In this document: positions 34,133-42,110 of the stretch, piece by piece
Layout: the number at the start of each line of letters is the position of its first letter
Numbering within the stretch: position 1 is the first letter of the stretch
NCBI RefSeq assembly: GCF_040566555.1
Contig: NZ_JBEWYP010000001.1
Coordinates: forward strand, 434,001-498,000
Reading direction: 5' to 3'
DNA: 64,000 nt
Origin: Sediminicola sp040566555
GTDB lineage: Bacteria > Bacteroidota > Bacteroidia > Flavobacteriales > Flavobacteriaceae
Program-made: the position numbers and the translations under genes
The notes under the pieces: model-generated
What the model was told of the DNA's origin: nothing
Database searches by the model: none
Seen by the model: the letters and a program-made list of their open reading frames with translations, nothing else

Positions 34133-35311
34133 TTAATATTGGAAGATTCCGTATTCGCTTTTTATAGTAAGTTTTTTGGTTTCACTTTCCTCTACCCTTC
34201 CCACTATTTTGGCATCTACCCCAAAACTTTTGGATACGGCAATTATGTCTTGGGCAATGGCCTCATTGACATAAAATTCCAGACGGTGGCCACAGTTGAA
34301 TACCTGGTACATTTCCTTCCAATCTGTCTTGGATTGTTCCTGAATTAATTTGAACAAGGGCGGTACCGGAAGAAGATTGTCTTTCACGATATGAAGTTCG
34401 TCTATGAAATGTAGGATTTTGGTCTGCGCCCCACCACTGCAGTGAACCATTCCATGAATTTCTTTGGAAGTATATTTTGTCAGTATTTTTTTTACGATGG
34501 GCGCATAGGTCCTTGTTGGAGACAAAACCAATTTCCCGGCGTCTAAAGGCGATTCTGGCACCTCATCCGTTAATTTTACGTTCCCTGAGTACACCAAGTC
34601 CGATGGTACGGCATGATCATAGCTTTCCGGATATTTATCAGCCAAATATTTAGAGAAAACATCATGTCTGGCCGAGGTAAGTCCGTTACTTCCCATTCCG
34701 CCGTTGTATTCATTTTCGTAAGTGGCCTGTCCAAAGGATTCCAAACCAACAATGACATCCCCTGGTTTGATATTAGCATTATCGATCACCTCACTGCGTT
34801 TCATTCTTGCGGTTACGGTGGAATCTACAATAATGGTCCTTACCAAATCCCCTACATCAGCAGTTTCCCCGCCCGTAGAATGGATGGTAATCCCATGTTC
34901 CCTCAGGTCGGCAATAAGGTCTTCTGTACCATTGATAATGGCGGACAGCACCTCTCCAGGAATTAAGTTTTTATTTCGTCCAATAGTGGACGAGAGCATG
35001 ATATTGTCTGTGGCTCCAACACAGATTAGGTCATCCACATTCATGATCAGGGCATCCTGTGCAATACCTCTCCACACGGAGATATCTCCGGTTTCTTTCC
35101 AATACATATACGCCAAGGAGGATTTGGTCCCTGCCCCATCGGCATGCATTACCAAACAATAGTCCTCATCACTGGTCAGATAATCAGGGACTATTTTACA
35201 AAAGGCCTTAGGAAACAAGCCTTTGTCTATGTTTTTAATGGCATTGTGCACATCTTCTTTGGAAGCGGAAACCCCTCTTTGCTTATATCTTTCACTATTG
35301 GATGAACCCAT
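34133..35311 (-). CDS. purM: PurM-like AIR synthase (phosphoribosylformylglycinamidine cyclo-ligase)
   Basis: 393-residue ATP-grasp-independent PurM-fold enzyme that closes the imidazole ring in purine synthesis. The start at 35311 is preferred: the frame extends upstream to 35362, but that part runs into a terminator hairpin. Features are the N-terminal YKQRGVSASKEDVHNAI, the ATP-binding HADGAGTKSSLAY, STGGETADVGDLVRT, and the C-terminal VFNCGHRLEFYV. This is the diverged Bacteroidota type, often annotated only as AIR-synthase-related. A second PurM elsewhere cannot be excluded. Confidence 0.85.
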   Translation of the reverse strand: MGSSNSERYKQRGVSASKEDVHNAIKNIDKGLFPKAFCKIVPDYLTSDEDYCLVMHADGAGTKSSLAYMYWKETGDISVWRGIAQDALIMNVDDLICVGATDNIMLSSTIGRNKNLIPGEVLSAIINGTEDLIADLREHGITIHSTGGETADVGDLVRTIIVDSTVTARMKRSEVIDNANIKPGDVIVGLESFGQATYENEYNGGMGSNGLTSARHDVFSKYLADKYPESYDHAVPSDLVYSGNVKLTDEVPESPLDAGKLVLSPTRTYAPIVKKILTKYTSKEIHGMVHCSGGAQTKILHFIDELHIVKDNLLPVPPLFKLIQEQSKTDWKEMYQVFNCGHRLEFYVNEAIAQDIIAVSKSFGVDAKIVGRVEESETKKLTIKSEYGIFQY

Positions 35312-35350
35312 GGATCTGTTGTTTGGCACAAAAATAGGGCAATCCATAAA

Positions 35351-35376
35351 AAAAGCCCACAAAAAAGTGGGCTTTT
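35351..35376 (-). terminator. Terminator after the curli operon
   Basis: AAAAGCCCAC / GTGGGCTTTT with an A6 loop. On the minus strand a T run follows the hairpin. It ends the propeller gene transcript. Nearly the same sequence recurs after the type III glutamine synthetase gene at 42061. Confidence 0.88.
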
Positions 35377-35405
35377 ACATTATGGTTTCATTTAAAATGA
35401 AAATT

Positions 35406-36920
35406 CTATTGCCAGTCTGGCATATACGCATTGGTAAAGAGCTCATCATCATCTTGAGAAGAATCGAACCTTTTCTTAAAAACCGTTGGCACTGCTCCTG
35501 TATTATTCGCTGCACGAGTAAAGATCACAGCTCCTTCTGAAGGAGAGAATCTGGCATCATAATCATTTTGACCGTTAACAACATCTGTTTCTAACTGGGT
35601 GATTATAGTTGTGACCGTATTATAGATAAACAATCTGCTTGAAAATAGTCTGTAAATTGAATTCTGTGCCCCCGAAGTATCAAGGTTATAGAGAATCTCA
35701 TTGCCATTGGCCGAAATATCAATACTGCCTGCCGCTCCCATTACATTTTCCAGAACAACTGTTTCTTCTGATGCCGTGGAAATACGGTACGTAAAAATAC
35801 GCACGTTGTACCCACTCAGGTCATTGGTCTTAATAAGCAATAGATCCTGGTCTAGTTCAGCCACATCTACCTCTGAGATCAAAGATCCATCTGTGGTCTG
35901 GTAAATCATGGTATTTGAACCTCCGTTAGGGTTGATGCTGTACAACTTATTAAAGTTTGGATAGAGAAGTGATCCTCCACTATTGGCCCAGGTATAATCC
36001 AGATGTTTAAGGTTAAAACCAGCGATTGGAATGGTACTGGTCACCTGCTGAACATTACTTCCGTCCTCATCCATTGTTAAAATGTGGGTCTCTGCCCCTA
36101 TTGTTCGTAAGAAAGCAATACGGCTCACGTCATTGTTCCTTCTTGGTCTGAAACTATTCTTGGACTCCTCTGTAAGTTGGTACAGATTATTGTCAGGCTC
36201 GCCTTCTGGTGTTAGGTCCTCGTTACCGGAGAAAATTACGTTATTGCCATTTATTTCTTTTACCAGTAAGAAAGGATTATTCGGGGATGTCAAAGTAGTG
36301 AACTGACGTACCGAGGAGGTCACTGGGTCTGCCTTGCCATCGCTAACCGATATTTCCCAGAAATAATTGGTCGCCAATTTCAAGTTATCAACTACCAAAG
36401 TCGTATCTGCTATCACTTCAAATACTTCTATTTCATTGGTCTTCCCATTACGAAGCTCCAAGGTATATGTAAGCTCATCTTTATCCGTTACGGAAGACTC
36501 CCAAATAAATTCAACCTCTAATCCCAAGCCGGTTGCCCTATCTTCAGGAAAAACTAATTTTGGCACCTTTGGTGCTTTATTTGAGGTACTCGATTTCTTT
36601 AATTCAAAGGCTACTACCGAGGTATTGCCTTCAGTGACCGTTATGGCCTCAAATCCAGTAGAATACGTCTCTTTTTCTGCCTGAACGGAATAATCGTCGA
36701 TCAGGATATCATTTAATTCAAATTCTCCCTTTGCATTGGTCATGGTGGTTGTGGATCCGGGGTTGGTGGTAATCTTGACACTGTCCAGGGGCGAACCCGT
36801 TTCATCGTCGATGACGGTACCCGTTATGGTCCCTTTTCGTTCTACATCAAGCGTATCTTCTGTGCAACTATACAAAGCCACAATAAGAAATAAAAGTGCA
36901 GTTATATATTTAGTTTTCAT
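35406..36920 (-). CDS. Lipoprotein with carboxypeptidase-regulatory-like, Fn3-like and beta-propeller domains
   Basis: 504-residue lipoprotein (lipobox ALYSC, Cys19). Order: a CarboxypepD_reg-like beta sandwich (about 30-110, GTITGTVIDDETGSPLDSVKI), a fibronectin-III-like domain (about 118-210, LVFPEDRATGLGLEVEFIWE to YFWEISVSDGKADPV), then a TolB-like propeller (about 215-504) with repeats such as RIAFLRTIGAETHILTMDEDGSNVQQV and NEILYNLDTSGAQNSIYRLF. Its start overlaps the csgG stop by 11 bases, so it is coupled to the curli operon. A surface or curli-associated role is likely but unproven. Strong similarity to a known curli protein is not recognised. Confidence 0.8.
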   Translation of the reverse strand: MKTKYITALLFLIVALYSCTEDTLDVERKGTITGTVIDDETGSPLDSVKITTNPGSTTTMTNAKGEFELNDILIDDYSVQAEKETYSTGFEAITVTEGNTSVVAFELKKSSTSNKAPKVPKLVFPEDRATGLGLEVEFIWESSVTDKDELTYTLELRNGKTNEIEVFEVIADTTLVVDNLKLATNYFWEISVSDGKADPVTSSVRQFTTLTSPNNPFLLVKEINGNNVIFSGNEDLTPEGEPDNNLYQLTEESKNSFRPRRNNDVSRIAFLRTIGAETHILTMDEDGSNVQQVTSTIPIAGFNLKHLDYTWANSGGSLLYPNFNKLYSINPNGGSNTMIYQTTDGSLISEVDVAELDQDLLLIKTNDLSGYNVRIFTYRISTASEETVVLENVMGAAGSIDISANGNEILYNLDTSGAQNSIYRLFSSRLFIYNTVTTIITQLETDVVNGQNDYDARFSPSEGAVIFTRAANNTGAVPTVFKKRFDSSQDDDELFTNAYMPDWQ

Positions 36921-38325
36921 CTGATTGTGCTGCTTTAGGGTTCTTTTTATTTTTTGATAAGTAAAAATTTAGTCCAAGGCCAAAATTGAAATAAAAATCA
37001 TCTCTTTTGCCATTGACTCTATTGTCCAATTCATCGGAAAAGACCAAATTATGTTCTGCGAAAAGGTTGAGTCCAAAGTTTTTGGAAAGGGTCCATTGTA
37101 ATCCCGCTCCATACTGTGCCTTATAAAAAATTCCTGATGTATTTAGGTTTTGGGTTGAACTTTCGCCGGCTTCCAGTAACATACCTCCACCTCCATAGAG
37201 ATAGGGAGACAGATCGTCCTCGGGAAGCAGGTTGAACCGCATATTTAAATTGGCCTCAATAAATTGGTTATAGAATTGTTTGCCATTGTTAAGTTCCAAA
37301 AAGGAAACAGATGGGCCAATACTTAAAAATTTAGTCAAGGATTTTTGATATTCCAAACGCCCCATATAACCTGGATTCTTATTGCTATAATCACCAGCCA
37401 TTAAACTTGTACCCCCAGAAATGCTTAAAATATCTCCTTCGGGCTTGTTCATAATTCGATTGTACAACTCTATGGATTCTACTTCTTCTTTTTCTTTGAA
37501 ATAGGTGTTAACCAATTGCTGGTCTGCAGTCAAACCCTGCTTGGAAGACCAGTAACCCGCTTGTATGCCTTCAACAACTAGATCATATACCGCTTTTTCC
37601 ACAGCATCCTTAACTGCCAACTGTACTGGTTCGTTTTGGGTAATTCCCGTCTCTGCCTCTAAAAGGCGTTGAAATTTTACAAACCTAAAATAATTGGCAT
37701 CCAGCGCTTGCGAAAGAATGGTCTTGGAAACATAAACCGTTTTCAATATCTCCCCATTGCTCGTAGAAACTGCCCTTAAATAAACCGTGATACGGTCTTG
37801 ACGGTATTTGGAGGAACCTCCCACCCCAAAATAACGGGCACCAATACCTCCTGTAATAATATTGGTATCATAGGAAACAATACCTCCCTCTAATAACAGC
37901 CCTGCATATAACAATGGAGGCAAGGGTGGCTCGTTGGGATTTAAATTCTTGATATATTCTTGTTTGGTATTCCTGATAATATTTCGCTCTGTAGAGAGAT
38001 TGCTCAGGTTTTCCCTTTCGATAGGGGTAAAATAACCAGAGTCTTCCAAGGCTTTTATCAAAATGGTAGTGGCCCCTTGGGTAACAGCCGTACTAAAGGT
38101 ACTCCCATTCTCAATGGCCTTGTACTGGCCGGTCTGGTCACTGAAATTATAGACCGCCACCTCTACAGGATCTGAGGAAGGAGGGAGACTTTTTAACAAG
38201 CTGGTCGACCTGCTCACTTCACCTACTCGTGCTGCTGTTCGGGTAAGAGGCTGGTTAAAAAAAGCGCCGCAACTGCACAAAAGGAGAGTGAGGGCAAAAA
38301 TGCCCACTTTTTTGGTTGGTATCAT
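36910..38325 (-). CDS. csgG: CsgG curli secretion channel with C-terminal beta-barrel extension
   Basis: 471 residues, compared with about 277 in E. coli. Residues 1-265 are CsgG: lipobox LLLCSC, NQPLTRTAARVGEVSRSTSLLKSLPPSSDPVEVAVYNFSDQTGQYK, IPLxx-type GATTILIKALEDSGYFTPIERENLSNLSTERNIIR, and the GGIVSYDTNIITGGIGARYFGVGGSSKYRQDRITVYLRAV transmembrane hairpin region. Residues about 300-460 are alternating strands (GGTSLMAGDYSNK to FGLGLNFYLSK), as in eight-stranded OmpA/OmpW-like barrels. The added barrel may anchor or gate the nonameric pore. It follows csgF with a 9-base gap. Confidence 0.9.
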   Translation of the reverse strand: MIPTKKVGIFALTLLLCSCGAFFNQPLTRTAARVGEVSRSTSLLKSLPPSSDPVEVAVYNFSDQTGQYKAIENGSTFSTAVTQGATTILIKALEDSGYFTPIERENLSNLSTERNIIRNTKQEYIKNLNPNEPPLPPLLYAGLLLEGGIVSYDTNIITGGIGARYFGVGGSSKYRQDRITVYLRAVSTSNGEILKTVYVSKTILSQALDANYFRFVKFQRLLEAETGITQNEPVQLAVKDAVEKAVYDLVVEGIQAGYWSSKQGLTADQQLVNTYFKEKEEVESIELYNRIMNKPEGDILSISGGTSLMAGDYSNKNPGYMGRLEYQKSLTKFLSIGPSVSFLELNNGKQFYNQFIEANLNMRFNLLPEDDLSPYLYGGGGMLLEAGESSTQNLNTSGIFYKAQYGAGLQWTLSKNFGLNLFAEHNLVFSDELDNRVNGKRDDFYFNFGLGLNFYLSKNKKNPKAAQSDEN

Positions 38326-38334
38326 AAGGTTGGT

Positions 38335-38745
38335 TTAGTTTGGAACAATTACCTGGGTTTGTTCCCCAGTTGAGGTATCTAGAATGTTGATCACCAAGCC
38401 TTCATCTGATTCAAAGACCTCTATATTTAAGTTTCCATACGTATAGGTGCCGGGCTCAGTAAAATTACCAATAGCATCTACTTGCTGCCTTAAAAGAGAT
38501 CGGGAGATCTGGCTTAATATCTGGGAATTAATACTGTTTCCAAAACGATCGAGGCTACTTTCCTGTTCCCTAGGATTCACAGGTGCTTTTAGGCCATTCT
38601 GCGCTGTGGCCGAACTTAACATCCAACCGTAGTTAAAATTGTTACCCCCAAAGGCCGGGTTTAAAGGTTCATACGATAATTGTTGGGCCGATACCGTATA
38701 GGCACCACCACAGAATACTAGGATAATTAAAAATCTGAGACTCAT
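38335..38745 (-). CDS. csgF: Curli assembly protein CsgF
   Basis: Surface-exposed partner of CsgG that links the pore to the nucleator. 136 residues with a signal peptide (1-20, SAQ). The mature N-terminus QLSYEPLNPAFGGNNFNYGWMLSSATAQN is the defining CsgF motif, the part that inserts into the CsgG channel in E. coli. The rest has a helix (INSQILSQISRSLLRQQ) and a beta-rich C-terminus. Length is typical (E. coli 138). It is part of the csgE-F-G block. Confidence 0.95.
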   Translation of the reverse strand: MSLRFLIILVFCGGAYTVSAQQLSYEPLNPAFGGNNFNYGWMLSSATAQNGLKAPVNPREQESSLDRFGNSINSQILSQISRSLLRQQVDAIGNFTEPGTYTYGNLNIEVFESDEGLVINILDTSTGEQTQVIVPN

Positions 38746-38756
38746 ATTTTTTTAAT

Positions 38757-39539
38757 TTAATATCTGGTTAGCTGTTCTTTTTGTTGCTGCATTCTTTGTA
38801 ACTGCATAATGGTCCTTTGCATGGCAACCCCTGCCATTTTCTTCAAAAAATCTTTTCGGGGCTGCGAAAAGAACTGCCAGACCAATTTATCATCTACCTT
38901 AACACTTACAAGGGTGGTCCTTCCCCTGCCAGGGACTTCATCTATTTCTATATTTACTGCTGATTTTATTCCTCGGTTAAAATAATCGGAATAGAAATAG
39001 CGGTAAAAATCGCGCCCTGCCTTGGTAATGGTATTTTCTACAACCAACCCTCCTAAAACAAAACCATCATTAGGTTTGGCTTGATCTTCTGAATTCACTG
39101 TTGCAGGTGGCGCTTTTAATTTATCAACCGGGGTCTGCCCCCCTAAGGGTAATTCCAACCGGTCTTGCCCTATAGGCTTATCTTTTTCATCATATATCAC
39201 TAGCACTAGTACAATATTGTCCCGAACACCGTAATTTATTGTTATTGTGGAAAGTATGGTTTTTTGATTGGCATTTAAAAAAAATCGGTCAACCTGACTT
39301 GATTTTGCGGTGTTTCCCCCATTGTCCTTTTTAAAGACCATAAAATCATAGCGCAAATTTAGATCTGAAGGGGTACTATTTTCGGCCGTAGCCTTAAACG
39401 TATAGAATTCGCTATTTTGAACTACTTCAATCTCTGCCACTACCTCTTTATTGTAAAATTGTCCCATGAGTCCAAAACACAAAAACCCCATAAATAGGGT
39501 TAAATAAAATCGGCGATGTTTCCAGTTTGTTATGCTCAC
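38757..39539 (-). CDS. csgE: CsgE with N-terminal CsgH-like domain
   Basis: 260 residues, about twice the E. coli protein. After a signal (1-26), residues 30-130 (EVVAEIEVVQNSEFYTFKA, DFMVFKKDNGGNTAKSSQ, RFFLNANQKTILSTITINYG) have the beta-sandwich pattern of CsgH, the curlin amyloid inhibitor of other proteobacteria. Residues 160-260 are CsgE: GLVVENTITKAGRDFYRYFYSDY and DKLVWQFFSQPRKDF, the cap of the CsgG pore that admits CsgA. A linker rich in Pro and Asn joins them. The CsgH assignment is from fold pattern and should be verified. Confidence 0.85.
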   Translation of the reverse strand: MSITNWKHRRFYLTLFMGFLCFGLMGQFYNKEVVAEIEVVQNSEFYTFKATAENSTPSDLNLRYDFMVFKKDNGGNTAKSSQVDRFFLNANQKTILSTITINYGVRDNIVLVLVIYDEKDKPIGQDRLELPLGGQTPVDKLKAPPATVNSEDQAKPNDGFVLGGLVVENTITKAGRDFYRYFYSDYFNRGIKSAVNIEIDEVPGRGRTTLVSVKVDDKLVWQFFSQPRKDFLKKMAGVAMQRTIMQLQRMQQQKEQLTRY

Positions 39540-39563
39540 GTTGCGTATTTAGGTATTTAACAC

Positions 39564-40091
39564 TTAAAAACTACGCACAATAATTGTAGGCGAAGCATCA
39601 GTTTGAATAAATTTCATGGATTTTGTCAAATTATTGGCTCCGAAACGTTCAAAATAGAGATCGTCCCCATTTTGTATTAGTTCTAAGTTTACTTCTAAAT
39701 TAGGATTAATAACAAAGTCTTTGATCGTATTGAAATCCCCATTCTGCTGCAGGTCTGCATAGGCCGTCTCTGTCCAATATAACAAACCAGTACGGTTGTA
39801 ATTCCCGTTCTGTTGGAGATTTATCTCGCTGCGGTCCGTTTTAGCAATAACGGCAACTTTATTATAATCCCCGATCTGTCTTAACAATACATTATTACCT
39901 TGTACCTCATCAATCCTGGGATTTGGTTGTGATATAATGTTAAGCAAGTTAAAAGATTCTGGGGCCAACCTAATCCACCTGATGCGATCACTTTTCTCAA
40001 TATCATTTTCACCGTAAGTTTGTGCATTAATAAAATAACAAACCCCAAATAAAGAAAATAACAAAATTAAATTTTTGCGTTTTTTAGACAT
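39564..40091 (-). CDS. csgB: Curlin nucleator-like minor subunit CsgB
   Basis: 175 residues with signal peptide (1-23, INAQ). Four to five curlin-type units can be seen: LLRQIGDYNKVAVI, INLQQNGNYNRTGLL, ADLQQNGDFNTIKDF, LELIQNGDDLYFERFG, and a last IQTDASPTIIV. They carry the Q-x-G-x2-N signature. The region 24-70 before the repeats is not repetitive and may anchor or bind CsgF. A short subunit beside a very long one suggests the CsgB nucleator role. It is 87 bases downstream of csgA and after a terminator-like hairpin. Confidence 0.85.
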   Translation of the reverse strand: MSKKRKNLILLFSLFGVCYFINAQTYGENDIEKSDRIRWIRLAPESFNLLNIISQPNPRIDEVQGNNVLLRQIGDYNKVAVIAKTDRSEINLQQNGNYNRTGLLYWTETAYADLQQNGDFNTIKDFVINPNLEVNLELIQNGDDLYFERFGANNLTKSMKFIQTDASPTIIVRSF

Positions 40092-40132
40092 AAGTTTAAA
40101 AATTACAAATTAATCAAAATTAATATGAGAAA

Positions 40133-40155
40133 AAAGGGCAGGTTATCTGCCCTTT
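40133..40155 (-). terminator. Hairpin between csgA and csgB
   Basis: AAAGGGCAG / CTGCCCTTT stem with 5-base loop, followed by a short T run on the minus strand. It would stop most transcripts after csgA and let a minority continue into csgB-E-F-G, giving more major subunit than machinery. Confidence 0.8.
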
Positions 40156-40178
40156 CAAATCCTCTAACATTTATTAAA

Positions 40179-41567
40179 TTATGGGTTTGGAATACAATCT
40201 GCACACACATCAGCTAATGTCAAACCAGAAGCTGGAGTTCCTGGCGTTAATGGTGTAAATCCACATTCGATAGTTGAATAATCAGTCATAAAAACACCGT
40301 CAGCTGGTAATTGCTCTACAACAACTTGATTCCCGGTGGTCCCCCAGTCATCCATACCTTGACTAATAGTGTATCTCTGCCCACCAGTTTGAAGCAAAAC
40401 CGCCACATTATAATCACCTCTTTGTTCGGTTAAACCGTAATTGCCTCCTTCTGATTGATTAGAGTATAAAACATTACCAGTTCCTCTTTGAGATGAATAA
40501 ATGGCATTATCTGCACCAGACTGTAGCTGCTGTGCTTTATGATCATATCCTAACTGAGAAATGCCAGCTTCATTGGTGTCTCCATCTTGAAACTGACGAG
40601 CTTTACTACCCGTGCCATCCGCAACACCATATGCATTTTGTGTAATGTAGGCTTTGCTACCTTTTGATGCAGCAGTTTGTGTTTGTTCTGCATAATTACC
40701 ATCCACAGATGAAGTGCCTGCACCAAATTGCTCAATATATGCATCGTTATCTTCTCCTTCTTGTTTTTGGTAAGCTGTAGCGAAAGTAGATTCTCCATCA
40801 AAAGTTCCGCCGGAATCTGTATCACTAAGTTTTGTGAAAATCCCAGTAGGATCAACATCAAAATCACCTCCCCCAGCAACACCAGCTCCTTGATTAGTAA
40901 AGGCTCTATTAAATTTTCCACTTTGATCTATTTCTGCAATATTATCACCGCCTAATTGCTTAACATAAGCCATATGTCCCGGATCTGTTTTGTCGGGAGC
41001 AGCATTTTGTAAAATATCCGCTTGATTATCGGTACCATCCTGGTCAGTCCAAGCAACATTATTATCATGAAATTGAATTGTCCTCGCGATGTTATCAGTT
41101 CCGTCCTGTTCTATAGCAGCTGAATTACCTTCGGCCCAACCAACTCCTTGTTGGATGGAAGCATCATTTCCAGAGCTCGTATCGTCCGTTTGTCCTTGAT
41201 TGGTGACTGCATTGTTCATATCACCGTTCTGATCAGTTGAAGATAAGTTATTGTCTCCATCTTGTAAAACGTCTGCCATATTAGCGACTCCGCTCTCCGT
41301 TGTATTTACTCCGGATTGTCTAATCCATGCTAAATTAGCACCGATAGTCGTTGATTGATTATCCTGATCAGTAAACACTGTATTCTTTTGTCCGGCTTGT
41401 TGAACTAGAACTTTGTGATCATTTCCATTTTGAATTGACATACCGTCATTAGCAGTACCAGATGGAGTAGTTGGCAAACCACCCTGATGTGCTACAGGTG
41501 CTGTCCCTTGCGCAAAGGCAAAGCCTCCGATCATTAGCGCCGCAGCGCATAGAATTACTTTTTTCAT
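40179..41567 (-). CDS. csgA: Major curlin subunit CsgA, long repeat form
   Basis: 462 residues from the start at 41567, which begins directly at the signal (MKKVILCAAALMIGGFAFAQ); the frame extends 20 codons upstream but without signal-like sequence. The mature protein is about 25-28 strand units of the curlin kind with repeated Q and N at fixed distance, for example LQDGDNNLSSTDQNG, IEQDGTDNIARTIQF, LQSGADNAIYSSQRG and EQRGDYNVAVLLQTGG. E. coli CsgA has five repeats in 151 residues, so this fibre subunit is much longer. The C-terminus has three cysteines after a proline-rich turn, which is atypical. Confidence 0.92.
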   Translation of the reverse strand: MKKVILCAAALMIGGFAFAQGTAPVAHQGGLPTTPSGTANDGMSIQNGNDHKVLVQQAGQKNTVFTDQDNQSTTIGANLAWIRQSGVNTTESGVANMADVLQDGDNNLSSTDQNGDMNNAVTNQGQTDDTSSGNDASIQQGVGWAEGNSAAIEQDGTDNIARTIQFHDNNVAWTDQDGTDNQADILQNAAPDKTDPGHMAYVKQLGGDNIAEIDQSGKFNRAFTNQGAGVAGGGDFDVDPTGIFTKLSDTDSGGTFDGESTFATAYQKQEGEDNDAYIEQFGAGTSSVDGNYAEQTQTAASKGSKAYITQNAYGVADGTGSKARQFQDGDTNEAGISQLGYDHKAQQLQSGADNAIYSSQRGTGNVLYSNQSEGGNYGLTEQRGDYNVAVLLQTGGQRYTISQGMDDWGTTGNQVVVEQLPADGVFMTDYSTIECGFTPLTPGTPASGLTLADVCADCIPNP

Positions 41568-42060
41568 AATTATAATGGTTTTAAAGGTTACTAGTTTGGC
41601 ATCCTTTTCAAGATGTTTCGTACCCAAAAACCAAAAGGTTTATAGATACTTACCATTAAAACACAAATACAGAATAGCTCAAAAGATAGTTGGGGTATCT
41701 TTATTCAAAAACTAATAAAATGATATGCGTACTACGGGGGAAGTATTATAGTATTGGAAAATATATATTTGATTGTCAGGACTTTAAATTTGCACCTGCT
41801 CTTTTTATTTAACCTCTGTCGAATTTACACTACATCGTTGTAGTTAAAGTTATATTTCGATGTACCGTTAATTAACTCGACAAACTACCATCAAAAGTTA
41901 AATTCCTACAGAAAAAATACTATGAAGTAAATTTTCTGTCAGACAAAATTTATCAATGTGGGATTTTTTTGATATTAAAAATTATTAATTCACAATATAT
42001 TAACGTTTTTAACAGTGTTTAGATAATTCTTTGCGTGAGAATTTTTACTGTTATCACATA
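41568..42060. other. Gene-free region upstream of csgA
   Basis: About 490 AT-rich bases with no credible ORF. It holds an inverted repeat ACTACATCGTTGTAGT at 41829-41844, and a wider pair TGTCGA (41817-41822) and TCGACA (41877-41882). A TAnnTTTG box for csgA was not found; a variant with one extra spacer base lies at 41680-41688 on the minus strand. These are candidate regulator sites for curli expression. Confidence 0.4.
41829..41844. promoter_or_regulatory. Palindromic candidate operator upstream of csgA
   Basis: ACTACA-TCGT-TGTAGT, 6-base arms. It lies about 260 bases before the csgA start, framed by TGTCGA and TCGACA. Confidence 0.35.
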
Positions 42061-42086
42061 AAAAGCCCGCAAAAAAGTGGGCTTTT
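42061..42086 (-). terminator. Terminator after the type III glutamine synthetase gene
   Basis: GCCCGC / GTGGGC stem (one G-T/C-A wobble) with A6 loop and flanking A/T runs, almost identical to the hairpin at 35351-35376. It lies 25 bases after the glutamine synthetase stop. Confidence 0.85.
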
Positions 42087-42110
42087 AATATATAGAAATT
42101 TAAAGATGAC

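Noticed and set aside
40550..40921. ORF of 123 codons within csgA in another frame
   Set aside because: Produced by the repetitive curlin coding sequence; low-complexity translation without signal or domain.
41821..41900. Phage or integron attachment site upstream of csgA
   Set aside because: Palindromes are short and no integrase, cassette or direct repeat is nearby.
35351..42086. Near-identical 26-base hairpins at 35351 and 42061 taken as a mobile repeat
   Set aside because: Both lie directly after gene ends on the same strand and have terminator form with T-runs; similarity of GCCC/GGGC terminators is common.
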